64,000 nt of DNA from ASV31 sp965229765 (GTDB lineage: Bacteria > Pseudomonadota > Alphaproteobacteria > Rhodobacterales > Rhodobacteraceae), in NCBI GenBank assembly GCA_965229765.1, contig CBDDJT010000003.1, positions 124,001-188,000 on the forward strand. The letters run 5' to 3'. The notes under the pieces are model-generated. The model did no database searches. It had not been told where the DNA came from and saw only the letters and a program-made list of their open reading frames with translations. A program made the translations under genes and the position numbers. Below are positions 15,861 through 23,948 of this stretch, piece after piece (positions within the stretch are counted from its first letter, which is position 1; each line of letters opens with the position of its first letter).

Positions 15861-17384
15861 CTAGCGGTACAGTGCGGCCATCAGACGCTCTGGCGCCTGT
15901 ATCGGGCCTTCCTTGGACAGGATGCCGGCATAGGCGGGATCGGACAGGATCTCGGCCAGCGGGCGGGCGCGTCCGTTCACGTAGGCGGTGCGGCTGACCA
16001 GCCGGACACCGTGGCTGTAGTCGGCGTAATAGGCGCCGTGAACAGTCGACAGGGGCTGGATCGGCGTGCCGTTGGTGCGGTGCCAGCCGTAGATCGCGAT
16101 GCGTCCGGGGTTGGAATACAACCGGTTGGACAGCACGATGTCCTTCTTCTGTCCCGCCGTCAGCGCACCCGCGCGGTTGCCGACCTGCCCGTCAACGGTC
16201 TGGTTGTGGGCCCAGAAATAGCGTGTCGTGGTCATCGCCGCGCCCGGTGTCATGGGCTGGGGCGCAAGGCGGACGCGGGCCTGTTCATAGATCGCATCGA
16301 CCATCCGCGTCGTCGGCAAAAGAAAGCCCATCCGATCAGCCACCATCGCGGCGGCGGGAAGCCCCAGCGGCACGCGGAAGAAGTCGTCGTCGCTGCCCAC
16401 GGCTAGGTAGTCGGGCGTGACGCAAAGCGTGATCGCCACGTTTGCGCCATCGCTGCGCTTGCCCGAGATCGTGACAGGTGTCAGGCCCCGCAGAAACCCG
16501 GGCACGTTGCCGTTCAGGACCTCGGCCGCAATGAGCCTGTCCCGCTCTGCCCCCTGAAGGCCGGTCAGGCGGGCGGCCAGCTGGCTGCCGGTTTCGGCCC
16601 GGCCAGAGCGGCGGGGCATGCCGCGCGCAAGGGATGCCGGGCAGCCCGAGGTGGCCGCGGGCGGCAGGATATCAAGCGTCGGGCTGGCGGACACGGTTTC
16701 CACGACCTCCGGTTGGGCCAGCCGCGCGGGCGCCGGGCTTGGCGCCAGCGTGGGCGCGATGGACAGCACCGCGATGCCTTCGGGGCGCGGCAGCGGGCGC
16801 AACGAACGGGCGAGCGCAGTCAATAGCCCCTCTTCCGACCCTTGCGGGTCGGTGGCGGGGGCACCAGGGGGTTGCGGACGTGGCAGCGGGCGCGGCGACA
16901 CAGACACAAGGCGCAGGGGTTGCGCGGGCGCGTCAACCCTTGGCAGGGCCGAGGGCCGCTGCCCCGGCGCAAGCACGGCAGGGCGCACCGACGGGCGCAG
17001 TGCCGCAGGCGCGGGCGCAACGCGGGGCAGATCGCCCGCGCCGGGGGCCACGGGTCGCACCGGTCCGGTTGCAACGGCAACAGGCGGCGCCACGGGCAGG
17101 ACCGCGACGGCAGGGGGCCGGACAGGCTGCGGATCGACGGCCACGGGCGGCTCTGACGGCAAGGCAACGGGCTCGGGCGCCTCTGGCCGGGTCAGAAGCC
17201 CGCCGACACCGATAACGGCAAGAACCGCCAGCATCCCCAGCGATATGGCAAGGCCCGTTGAAAGCCGGGCGAGCCCAAGACGCGGCGCAACGATCCGCAA
17301 CCGAGGGTCCGCGCGATACTTCGGCGGGGCCGCCACTGGCGCGATCGTCGGCTCGACGAACCGAAACCGCGGCTTCTCGGCCAT
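15861..17384 (-). CDS. Membrane-anchored proline-rich protein of unknown function
   Basis: Not recognised. About 507 residues: a basic cytoplasmic N-terminus, one transmembrane helix (LSTGLAISLGMLAVLAVIGVGG, near residues 45-66), a long proline- and alanine-rich stretch of roughly 200 residues likely to span the periplasm, and a compact C-terminal domain of about 230 residues. That domain contains a cysteine (ATSGCPASLARG), a VGSDDDFFRVPLGLP segment and a His/Asp-rich YADYSHGVRLVS motif that could form an active or metal site. The start is uncertain: ATG at 17384 is used, while GTG at 17447 would add 21 residues, and neither has a good ribosome site. The layout resembles periplasm-spanning envelope proteins. 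Neighbouring DprE-like genes suggest a cell-surface glycan link. Confidence 0.65.
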   Translation of the reverse strand: MAEKPRFRFVEPTIAPVAAPPKYRADPRLRIVAPRLGLARLSTGLAISLGMLAVLAVIGVGGLLTRPEAPEPVALPSEPPVAVDPQPVRPPAVAVLPVAPPVAVATGPVRPVAPGAGDLPRVAPAPAALRPSVRPAVLAPGQRPSALPRVDAPAQPLRLVSVSPRPLPRPQPPGAPATDPQGSEEGLLTALARSLRPLPRPEGIAVLSIAPTLAPSPAPARLAQPEVVETVSASPTLDILPPAATSGCPASLARGMPRRSGRAETGSQLAARLTGLQGAERDRLIAAEVLNGNVPGFLRGLTPVTISGKRSDGANVAITLCVTPDYLAVGSDDDFFRVPLGLPAAAMVADRMGFLLPTTRMVDAIYEQARVRLAPQPMTPGAAMTTTRYFWAHNQTVDGQVGNRAGALTAGQKKDIVLSNRLYSNPGRIAIYGWHRTNGTPIQPLSTVHGAYYADYSHGVRLVSRTAYVNGRARPLAEILSDPAYAGILSKEGPIQAPERLMAALYR

Positions 17385-17604
17385 GTAACGGCCGGGAACG
17401 AACGGGCCTTCGGCCGTCGTCAGGTCGATGCGAGGATGTTCTGCCACAGTCCCAAACTTTTTCTGATTGCCCTTGACCCTACAGGACGGGGGGCGGCCGG
17501 GAAACTCGGTTTTCGCCCCCGGAGTGGGCAACTCGGCGGTTTGCCGCGTATCTTGCAGGCGTCTTGCCGCCCATCCCGCCTATCAGCCAAATCTGGAGGC
17601 GGAG

Positions 17605-18342
17605 TTAAAGCCGCGTCTTCTTGAACACCGGCTCGGGGATGGCGCGAATCACCGCCATGACCAGCGCCCAGATTCGCCGGACATAGACCACGTCGCGCGC
17701 GCCGGAATGGGCCCGCCAGATCGCGTCGGCCACCTCCTGCGGCGCTGCGGTCAGGGGGGCCGGCAAGTCCATGTGCTCTGTCATTCGGGTGGCGACGAAC
17801 CCCGGCAGGACGGTGATGACCCGCACGCGTGTCCGGGACAGACGATTTCGCAGCCCCGACAGGAAGGCGGTGAAGCCTGCCTTGGCCGAGCCATAGACAT
17901 AGTTCGATGCCCTGCCCCGCTCGCCAGCCACGGAACTGACCCCGATCAGGGTACCGCTGCCGCGCGCCTCGAAGCGGTTGGCGAGGCGTGCGAGGATTTC
18001 CGCCGGGCCCTCGTAGTTGCTGCGCATCACAAGCCGGGCCGCGTCCATGTCGCGCGCGTTCTCGTCCTGCTCTCCCATCAGACCGATGACGCAGACGGCC
18101 GTGCCCGGAAGGATGGGAAGCGCGTCGAGAAAAACCTCGTGTCCGGCATGGTCGAGCACGTCGAAGGCATGGCAGGTCACCTCGACTCCGTGGCGCACGG
18201 CGATGTCGGCGCGGTCCGCGTCCAGCAGGGCGGGGGTGCGCGCGGCGAGTTGCACGGGGTGCCCCTCTGCGGCGAAGCGGTGGGCAATGGCGCGCCCTAT
18301 GTCCGAACGGGCGCCAAGGATGAGGACAGGCGATTTGCTCAT
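17605..18342 (-). CDS. DprE2-like SDR (polyprenyl-phosphoryl-2-keto-ribose reductase)
   Basis: Short-chain dehydrogenase of 245 residues with GARSDIG at 10-16, SS at 136-137 and YGSAK (Tyr150, Lys154), ending in a basic, hydrophobic tail (IPEPVFKKTRL) seen in DprE2/NoeL-type proteins. In mycobacteria the partner DprE1 oxidises decaprenylphosphoryl-ribose at C2', and DprE2 reduces the keto product to the arabinose form. Here the gene overlaps the DprE1-like gene by ATGA, so the two are translationally coupled. The assignment rests on this pairing plus the UbiA partner upstream. Confidence 0.82.
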   Translation of the reverse strand: MSKSPVLILGARSDIGRAIAHRFAAEGHPVQLAARTPALLDADRADIAVRHGVEVTCHAFDVLDHAGHEVFLDALPILPGTAVCVIGLMGEQDENARDMDAARLVMRSNYEGPAEILARLANRFEARGSGTLIGVSSVAGERGRASNYVYGSAKAGFTAFLSGLRNRLSRTRVRVITVLPGFVATRMTEHMDLPAPLTAAPQEVADAIWRAHSGARDVVYVRRIWALVMAVIRAIPEPVFKKTRL

Positions 18343-19676
18343 AGGGACAGCCTTTCGGATTGGGCCGAAACGAAGCGCGGCGCAGCGCCGCTTTCAGCGC
18401 GCATCTGGGTGAACGAGGCGGTTCGCGGGTCCGAGCGGCGCAGCGTTGCGGCATCGAGGTGCGAATCCTTCGCGAGGTAGAAACGTCCGCCATGCTCCAG
18501 CACGATGTCGTCCATCCGCGCCAGCAGCCCCGGCAGGCCCGGTGTCACCGGGAAGTCGAGCGCAAGGGTGTAGCCCGGCATCGGGAAGGAAAAGCGCCGC
18601 GCCTCGGCCCCCATGCGCTTGAGCACGCCCAGAAAGGCCCCCTGCCCCGCGCGCGCGATCTCGTTCAGCAGACATGCAAGCCCGGTTTCGGCCGCCACCA
18701 GCGGCAGGACGCACTGAAACTGGGCAAAGCCGCGCCGGCCATAGACACGGTTCCAGCCCAGGATGGAATCAAGCGGATAGAAGTAGCTGTCCCAGTCCAC
18801 AAGCCGCGTGCCCGCGCCACGGAGACCCGCGTTCCAGTAGGCGGCGTTGAACGCGCGTGCCGTGGCACGGTTGAGAAGCCAGCCGGGAAGATCGAGGGGC
18901 ACCGTCAGGCGGCGGCGAACCCCGGTGTGAAAGGGCCGTGCGGCGCGGTCGTCCGGCAACGGGTCGCGGCAGGCGTGTTCGCCCAGCATCACCAGCGACC
19001 GGCCTTGCGCGGCGCCCGTGGCCAGACAGTCGATCCAGGCCACGGAATAGGTTGCCCCGGCGTTCTCTTCGAACAGCTCGATGGCACGGGACAGGTTGCG
19101 GGCGGGCCGCGTTGTCTGGCGGATCCATCCCGACTCTACCGCGCGCAGCCCGATCGCCGCGCGCAGGATCACGCCGGTCAGCCCCATGCCGCCCACCGTC
19201 CACCCGAAAAGATCGCTGTCTTGGTCCGGGCCGCAGCGGACGACCTTGCCGTCCGGGCGCAGCAGATCCAGCCAAAGGACGGTCTCGCCCATGGCGCCGT
19301 CGCGATGGTGGTTCTTTCCGTGCACATCGGCGGCGATCATCCCCCCAAGCGTGACGAACTTGGTTCCCGGGGTCACGGCGGGAAACCAGCCGCGTGGCAG
19401 GAAGGTGGAGATGATGTCCGCCAGCAGCACGCCCGCCTCGGCCTCCAGCACGCCGGTCTTGGCGTCGAAGGCCAGCATCCGGTTCATCCGGCGCGTCGAA
19501 AGTGTCATGGGCACCCCAAGCGCGCTGTCGCCATAGGCGCGTCCGTTGCCGCGTGCGATCACCGGCCCCTGGGCCAGAATCGCCACCGCCTCGGCCTCGG
19601 TTTCCGGGGAAGCAAGCGTGCATTCGCGGACCGGGTTGCGCCCCCAGCCCGACAGGGGGCGGGCGGGCGCTACCAC
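18339..19676 (-). CDS. DprE1-like FAD-dependent polyprenyl-phosphoryl-ribose oxidase
   Basis: FAD-dependent oxidase/dehydrogenase of the VAO type, 445 residues. Matches to mycobacterial DprE1 from memory include GWGR near the N-terminus, IARGNGRAYGD, the HGKNHH flavin segment (119-124), TVGGMGLTG, YPLDSILGWNRVYG, RFSFPMPGY and the YLAKDS motif with Lys403 matching the catalytic Lys418. The position of mycobacterial Cys387, target of benzothiazinones, is Ala372. GTG start at 19676 overlaps the end of the UbiA gene (TAG at 19670-19672). Predicted to oxidise C2' of polyprenyl-phosphoryl-ribose at the cytoplasmic face or in the periplasm. Confidence 0.87.
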   Translation of the reverse strand: MVAPARPLSGWGRNPVRECTLASPETEAEAVAILAQGPVIARGNGRAYGDSALGVPMTLSTRRMNRMLAFDAKTGVLEAEAGVLLADIISTFLPRGWFPAVTPGTKFVTLGGMIAADVHGKNHHRDGAMGETVLWLDLLRPDGKVVRCGPDQDSDLFGWTVGGMGLTGVILRAAIGLRAVESGWIRQTTRPARNLSRAIELFEENAGATYSVAWIDCLATGAAQGRSLVMLGEHACRDPLPDDRAARPFHTGVRRRLTVPLDLPGWLLNRATARAFNAAYWNAGLRGAGTRLVDWDSYFYPLDSILGWNRVYGRRGFAQFQCVLPLVAAETGLACLLNEIARAGQGAFLGVLKRMGAEARRFSFPMPGYTLALDFPVTPGLPGLLARMDDIVLEHGGRFYLAKDSHLDAATLRRSDPRTASFTQMRAESGAAPRFVSAQSERLSL

Positions 19677-21139
19677 AGGGTCGCGGCCACGGCGAGACCG
19701 GCCATGAGCGCCACGCAGACAAGGCTTTGCACATCCCGCAGGGCATAGACGATGGGATCGTCATGCATCCTCCCCCGGTGCGTGACCATGAAGACATGGC
19801 TCAGCCAGTAGAGCAGCACGCCGCAGATCCCCCAAAGGATCGACGGCTGCGCATATAGGTTCCGCACCACCGGGCTGTCGAGGTAGAGCACCAGCACCAG
19901 CACCGAGACATAACCGGACGCCATTGCCATCTGCGCCACCACGGGCAGGTCGGCGACGCGGTAGCCCCGCCCTGGCGCCTCTGTCTCGCCGCGCTGGGCA
20001 AGGTCGGCCAGTTCCGCCTGCCGTTTCACCGCGGCAAGCGAGAAGAAGAAGAAGATGGAGAAGGCCAGCAGCCAGACCGACATGGACAGCCCCACCGCCA
20101 CCGCACCCGCAACGATGCGCAGGGTATAAAGTGCGGCAAGCGTCGTGATGTCGAGGATGGCGCGCCGTTTCAGCACAAGCGAATAGGCCAGCGTCGCCGC
20201 GAAATAGGTGACCATGACCGAAACGAAGGACCAGCCCAGCGGCAGCGCAAGCGCCAGTCCGCCCAGCAAGAGCCCCGGTGCCATGACGGCCCCGTGCGAG
20301 ATGGGGATGGCGCCCGACGCGAAGGGACGTGCGCGCTTGCGCGGATGCGCGCGGTCCGCCGCAAGGTCGAGCAGGTCGTTCAGCACGTAGACGGCCGAAG
20401 CCACGAGCGAAAAGGACAGAAACGCGACAACGCCCGTCAGCACGGTGCCCATCGCGAACTGGTGCGCGGCCAGAAGCGGCGCAAAGACGAGAATGTTCTT
20501 CAGCCATTGCGTTGGCCGCAGCGCGCGCAAGTAGGCCGGCCCACGCGGGGCCGCGGTGGTCAGGTGCTCCGCCTCGGGGTCGAGCGCATCGACCTTGCGA
20601 CGCAGGTCGGGCGCCGCATCCACCGTGATCGCACGTGCGGCATCACGCCAGATCGCAAGGTCGGCGCCCGCGTCGCCGATATAGGCGAACCCGCGTTCAC
20701 CGTAGAGTTCGACAAGCAGTGCCGCCTTGGCCGCACCCTTGAGGTTGCGGGTGCCATCCGAACCGTGCACCTCGTCGAAAAGGCCAAGATGCTCGGCAAC
20801 GCGCTGCGCCACGCCCTGATCGGCGGCCGTGACAAGCGCCACGCGCCCCCCCGCCGCGCGCCAGCCACGTACGTATTCGACCACCTGCGGCGTATAGGGC
20901 AGCCGGGCCACGTCGATCGTCACCCGCCCCGCCAGCATGGCCTTCAGCGCCGCGCGCCCCTGCCGCAGTGCCGACAGGGCCGCGAAAGGCGTGCGCCAGT
21001 CCAGCGCCAGCGCGGCCCAGAAGGTTTCGAACAGCATGTCGGACGACACCAGCGTGCCGTCCAGATCGACGGCCAGCACCGGCAGCGGGCCGGTTCCATC
21101 GGCGGAACTGTCCTTCATGTCGCGCATCGGTTCTCTCAT
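19670..21139 (-). CDS. HAD phosphatase-UbiA prenyltransferase fusion (DPPR synthase-like)
   Basis: Two-domain protein of 489 residues. The N-terminal HAD domain (about 20-205) has DLDGT with Asp25 and Asp27, a VTAADQG motif II and IGDAGAD motif IV. The C-terminal UbiA domain (about 215-489) has many transmembrane helices, RPTQWLKNILVF, and the prenyl-phosphate site YVLNDLLDLAADRAHPRKRARP. This is the architecture of NoeC and of the decaprenyl-phosphate phosphoribosyltransferase family. It would attach phosphoribose from PRPP to a polyprenyl phosphate (UbiA) and remove the 5-phosphate (HAD). ATG codons at 21127 or 21118 are alternative starts. First gene of the coupled trio with the DprE1- and DprE2-like genes. 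Confidence 0.88.
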   Translation of the reverse strand: MREPMRDMKDSSADGTGPLPVLAVDLDGTLVSSDMLFETFWAALALDWRTPFAALSALRQGRAALKAMLAGRVTIDVARLPYTPQVVEYVRGWRAAGGRVALVTAADQGVAQRVAEHLGLFDEVHGSDGTRNLKGAAKAALLVELYGERGFAYIGDAGADLAIWRDAARAITVDAAPDLRRKVDALDPEAEHLTTAAPRGPAYLRALRPTQWLKNILVFAPLLAAHQFAMGTVLTGVVAFLSFSLVASAVYVLNDLLDLAADRAHPRKRARPFASGAIPISHGAVMAPGLLLGGLALALPLGWSFVSVMVTYFAATLAYSLVLKRRAILDITTLAALYTLRIVAGAVAVGLSMSVWLLAFSIFFFFSLAAVKRQAELADLAQRGETEAPGRGYRVADLPVVAQMAMASGYVSVLVLVLYLDSPVVRNLYAQPSILWGICGVLLYWLSHVFMVTHRGRMHDDPIVYALRDVQSLVCVALMAGLAVAATLW

Positions 21140-21228
21140 TTGCCATTGAAGCGATAACGCATGGCGTTTTTCCTCGCCACCCCCGGGATTGTCCGAGACA
21201 CACGTGCGGCTGACGCTACAGTCCGCTC

Positions 21229-22710
21229 ATGCGCCGTATTCGCCCCCTTGCCGTCCTTTTGGCCTTGGCTGCCCTCGTTGCCGCCGGCCTTTCGCTTTTT
21301 GTGCTGGAGCGCGAGCGTTCCGGCATCCAGCGCGCGGGGCTGGTCCTCGCAGGGGCGCCGGCCACGCTTTACCGGCCACAGGGCGACGCCCCGGCCCCGC
21401 TGGCGGTAATCGCACATGGCTTTGGCGGATCGCGCCAGATGATGGAGGCGATCTCGCTGACGCTGGCACGCGCCGGGTTTGCCGCCGTGGCCTTCGATTT
21501 TCTTGGGCACGGGCGCATGGGCGACGCCATGTCGCCCGAGGTGACGGTGATCGAGGGCACGACGCAGGGGCTGGTAGAGCAGACCATCGCGGTGACGGCC
21601 GCGGCGCGCGCGCTGACGGGAATCGCCGGTGACCATGTCGCACTTGTCGGACACTCCATGGCGACCGACGTGATCGTCCGCGCGGCAGAGCGGATGGGCG
21701 GGGTTGATGCCGTCGTCGCGATCTCCATGTATTCCGACGCCGTGACCCCCACGTTTCCCGACCGCCTGCTGATCCTGTCCGGCGCAAGAGAGACCCGCCT
21801 GCGTGACGTGGCGCTGGACAAGCTTCGACAACTGGACCCGAAGGCAGAGGAAGGCGACACCGCGCAAGGCCCCGGCGGCACGGTCCGCCGTGCCGCGGTC
21901 GCGCCGGGCGTGGGGCATGTCGGCGTTCTTTGGTCCAGGGCAGCACTTGCCGACCTTCGCGACTGGCTGGCGGGCAGCCCGACGCCAGTGGCACGGACCG
22001 GTCCGTGGATCGCGATTCTGTTGGGCACCGTGCTGGCGCTTGCCTGGCCGCTGTCGCTGGCGCTTCCCGCCCGGGAATGGCGGCACCGGCCCCAGACCTC
22101 GCTTCGGCTGTTCCTTGCGGCCGCGATCTTGCCGGCGCTGCCTGCGACGGCGGCGGCGATCGTCATCGGCGGCGCCGTGCTTGGGTTGGCCGCCTTCGGC
22201 AAGCTGGCGGCGTTCTTCGCGGTCTTCGGGCTGGCGCAACTGGTCATTCTTGCGCGCGCCGGGCAGTTTCCTGCACGGCCAGATCCGCTGGCGGCGCTTG
22301 TCCTGCTTGCATGGGGCCTAGGGGTCTTTGCGGGGCTGCTCGACCGTTATGGCGCCGCTTTCCTGCCCACAGGCCCGCGGCTGGGCATCATGGCGACGCT
22401 CGGCTTGGGCACCCTGCCATTCGCCATCGCGGCGGCAACGTTGGTCTCTGGCGCGTCCTTCTGGCGGCGGCTGGTTGTGCATGTCGTGCCGGTTCTGGCG
22501 CTTGGGTTCGCGATGACCGTGCAGCCCACGGCACTTGGGATCAGCTTTACGGTCCTGCCGGTGCTTGTGCTGTACCTGCTGGTCTATGGAACGATGGCCC
22601 ATTGGGTCGCCGCGCGGCGCGGGCCGGGGGGAACCGGTCCCGCGCTTGGCGCGATCCTGGCCTGGGCCATCGCCGCATCCACCCCGCTGTTTCTGGCAAA
22701 CGCACCGTGA
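21229..22710 (+). CDS. Alpha/beta hydrolase with C-terminal multispanning membrane domain
   Basis: A 493-residue protein. After an N-terminal membrane anchor (residues 6-26) comes an alpha/beta-hydrolase domain (about 40-255) with the oxyanion HGFGG motif, the nucleophile elbow GHSMA (Ser143) and a late histidine in GVGHVGV. About seven hydrophobic helices follow (260-490). The active site would face the periplasm if the anchor is a type II signal. It is divergent from the HAD-UbiA gene with 89 bp between the starts, so the two may share control. Substrate unknown; an acyl or lipid-linked compound is possible given the membrane domain. Confidence 0.82.
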   Translation: MRRIRPLAVLLALAALVAAGLSLFVLERERSGIQRAGLVLAGAPATLYRPQGDAPAPLAVIAHGFGGSRQMMEAISLTLARAGFAAVAFDFLGHGRMGDAMSPEVTVIEGTTQGLVEQTIAVTAAARALTGIAGDHVALVGHSMATDVIVRAAERMGGVDAVVAISMYSDAVTPTFPDRLLILSGARETRLRDVALDKLRQLDPKAEEGDTAQGPGGTVRRAAVAPGVGHVGVLWSRAALADLRDWLAGSPTPVARTGPWIAILLGTVLALAWPLSLALPAREWRHRPQTSLRLFLAAAILPALPATAAAIVIGGAVLGLAAFGKLAAFFAVFGLAQLVILARAGQFPARPDPLAALVLLAWGLGVFAGLLDRYGAAFLPTGPRLGIMATLGLGTLPFAIAAATLVSGASFWRRLVVHVVPVLALGFAMTVQPTALGISFTVLPVLVLYLLVYGTMAHWVAARRGPGGTGPALGAILAWAIAASTPLFLANAP

Positions 22711-22762
22711 TGATCGCACAGCAGCCGGCCGTCCGCGATCCTGCACACGATGCCCTGAGGCT

Positions 22763-22785
22763 GCCCCACGCCCCCCGGGGCGGGC
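22763..22785. terminator. Possible hairpin between convergent genes
   Basis: GC-rich imperfect inverted repeat (GCCCC..CGCCCC facing GGGGCGGGC) in the 109-bp gap where the hydrolase and the Mrp operon converge. It has a very short loop, a mismatch and no T-run on either strand, so it is at best a weak bidirectional terminator. Confidence 0.3.
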
Positions 22786-22819
22786 CAACGGCGTCCTGGT
22801 CACAGCGGAACTGGCGTGC

Positions 22820-23134
22820 TCAGCCCTTGTCCTTTTCATCCCTGGGAGACCAGAGCGGCACGCCGGTGTTCACGGCCGCGCGCCCTATCATGTGCGCGCC
22901 GATCGGGGCCGTCAAAAGCAGGAAGAGCACGATCGCAACCGCTCTGATCGTGATATCTCCATCACCGAAATGAACCGCCGCCGCGATCACGATCAGCCCG
23001 CAGGACAGGGTCCCGATCTTGGTGGAAGCATGCATCCGGATCAGGACGTCGGGCAGGCGAAGAACACCCAAGCCCCCGATCACCGCAAAGATGCCGCCCG
23101 CAAGCACCAGTATGCCCGTCAGGATCTCGATCAT
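22820..23134 (-). CDS. mnhG: Mrp/Mnh cation-proton antiporter subunit G
   Basis: Small membrane subunit of 104 residues with three hydrophobic segments and the family sequence GVLRLPDVLIRMHASTKIGTLS. Last gene of the Mrp operon. The ATG at 23134 overlaps the mnhF stop (ATGA). Part of the hetero-oligomeric Na+(or K+)/H+ antiporter complex in the inner membrane. Confidence 0.94.
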   Translation of the reverse strand: MIEILTGILVLAGGIFAVIGGLGVLRLPDVLIRMHASTKIGTLSCGLIVIAAAVHFGDGDITIRAVAIVLFLLLTAPIGAHMIGRAAVNTGVPLWSPRDEKDKG

Positions 23135-23472
23135 TGGTCGTCCTCCGCTGCGCTGTCCGCTCCAGCCTGTTGAGTGGTCTCGGCCTTGCGCAGACGGGCC
23201 ACGTTGCGTTCGGCGAAACGGGCCAGCGCGACGGTTGCCAGAAAGCCCACAAGCGCAAGAACCACCGCCACGTCCAGAAACGCCTGTTCGTCGAAACGGA
23301 TCGCTGCCAGCGCGCAATAGGCCACGATCGCGACGGTCATCATGTCAAGCGCGACCACGCGGTCCGGCAGGCTGGGGCCGCGCGCCAGCCGGATCAGCGC
23401 CAGAACCACGCCCAGCACGATCAGCATGAAGCCGATCTCGATCGACAGATCCAGAAATTCAACAGGGGTCAT
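23131..23472 (-). CDS. mnhF: Mrp/Mnh cation-proton antiporter subunit F
   Basis: Membrane subunit of 113 residues, three helices, with the family core RLARGPSLPDRVVALDMMTV. A charged C-terminal tail of about 30 residues is acidic at the end. ATGA junctions with mnhE upstream and mnhG downstream indicate tightly coupled translation. Confidence 0.94.
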   Translation of the reverse strand: MTPVEFLDLSIEIGFMLIVLGVVLALIRLARGPSLPDRVVALDMMTVAIVAYCALAAIRFDEQAFLDVAVVLALVGFLATVALARFAERNVARLRKAETTQQAGADSAAEDDQ

Positions 23473-23948
23473 GGGGCCTCCACCGCGTCGATCACCCAGC
23501 GTTCCATTCCATCCTTGAGACTGGCGCAAAGCGCCTCGGGGTCATCCGCGAACATGGCGTGAACCCGCAGGGTCTTGCGGTCCTCCGACACGTCAAGACT
23601 GAGCGTGCCGGGCGTCAGGGAAATAAGATTGGTCACAAGCAGGATCCCGGTATCCGAGGTCACGGAGAGCGGCATCTCTATGATGGCCGGCCGCGCCCGG
23701 TGACGCGGCGTCAGGATGTCCCAGGCCACATCCACGCTCGACACCACCAGTTCATAAAGGAACATCACGATCAGCCGCATCCACGCCAGCACCCGCCGGA
23801 AATAGCTGCTGGTGCCGATCAGCGGCTGGATCAACCACAGCACCCCGTAGCCGATGGCAAATCCCGTCGCCAGGTTCGCAATGGAAAGGGTGCCCGTCAG
23901 GGCAGCCCAGGCCACCGCGAGAAACAGGTTCATCGTGAAGACGTTCAT
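23469..23948 (-). CDS. mnhE: Mrp/Mnh cation-proton antiporter subunit E
   Basis: Membrane subunit of 159 residues, with N-terminal helices followed by the conserved cytoplasmic region NLISLTPGTLSLDV typical of MnhE. Start at 23948 overlaps the mnhD stop. MnhE is needed for assembly or full activity of the antiporter in studied systems. Confidence 0.94.
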   Translation of the reverse strand: MNVFTMNLFLAVAWAALTGTLSIANLATGFAIGYGVLWLIQPLIGTSSYFRRVLAWMRLIVMFLYELVVSSVDVAWDILTPRHRARPAIIEMPLSVTSDTGILLVTNLISLTPGTLSLDVSEDRKTLRVHAMFADDPEALCASLKDGMERWVIDAVEAP

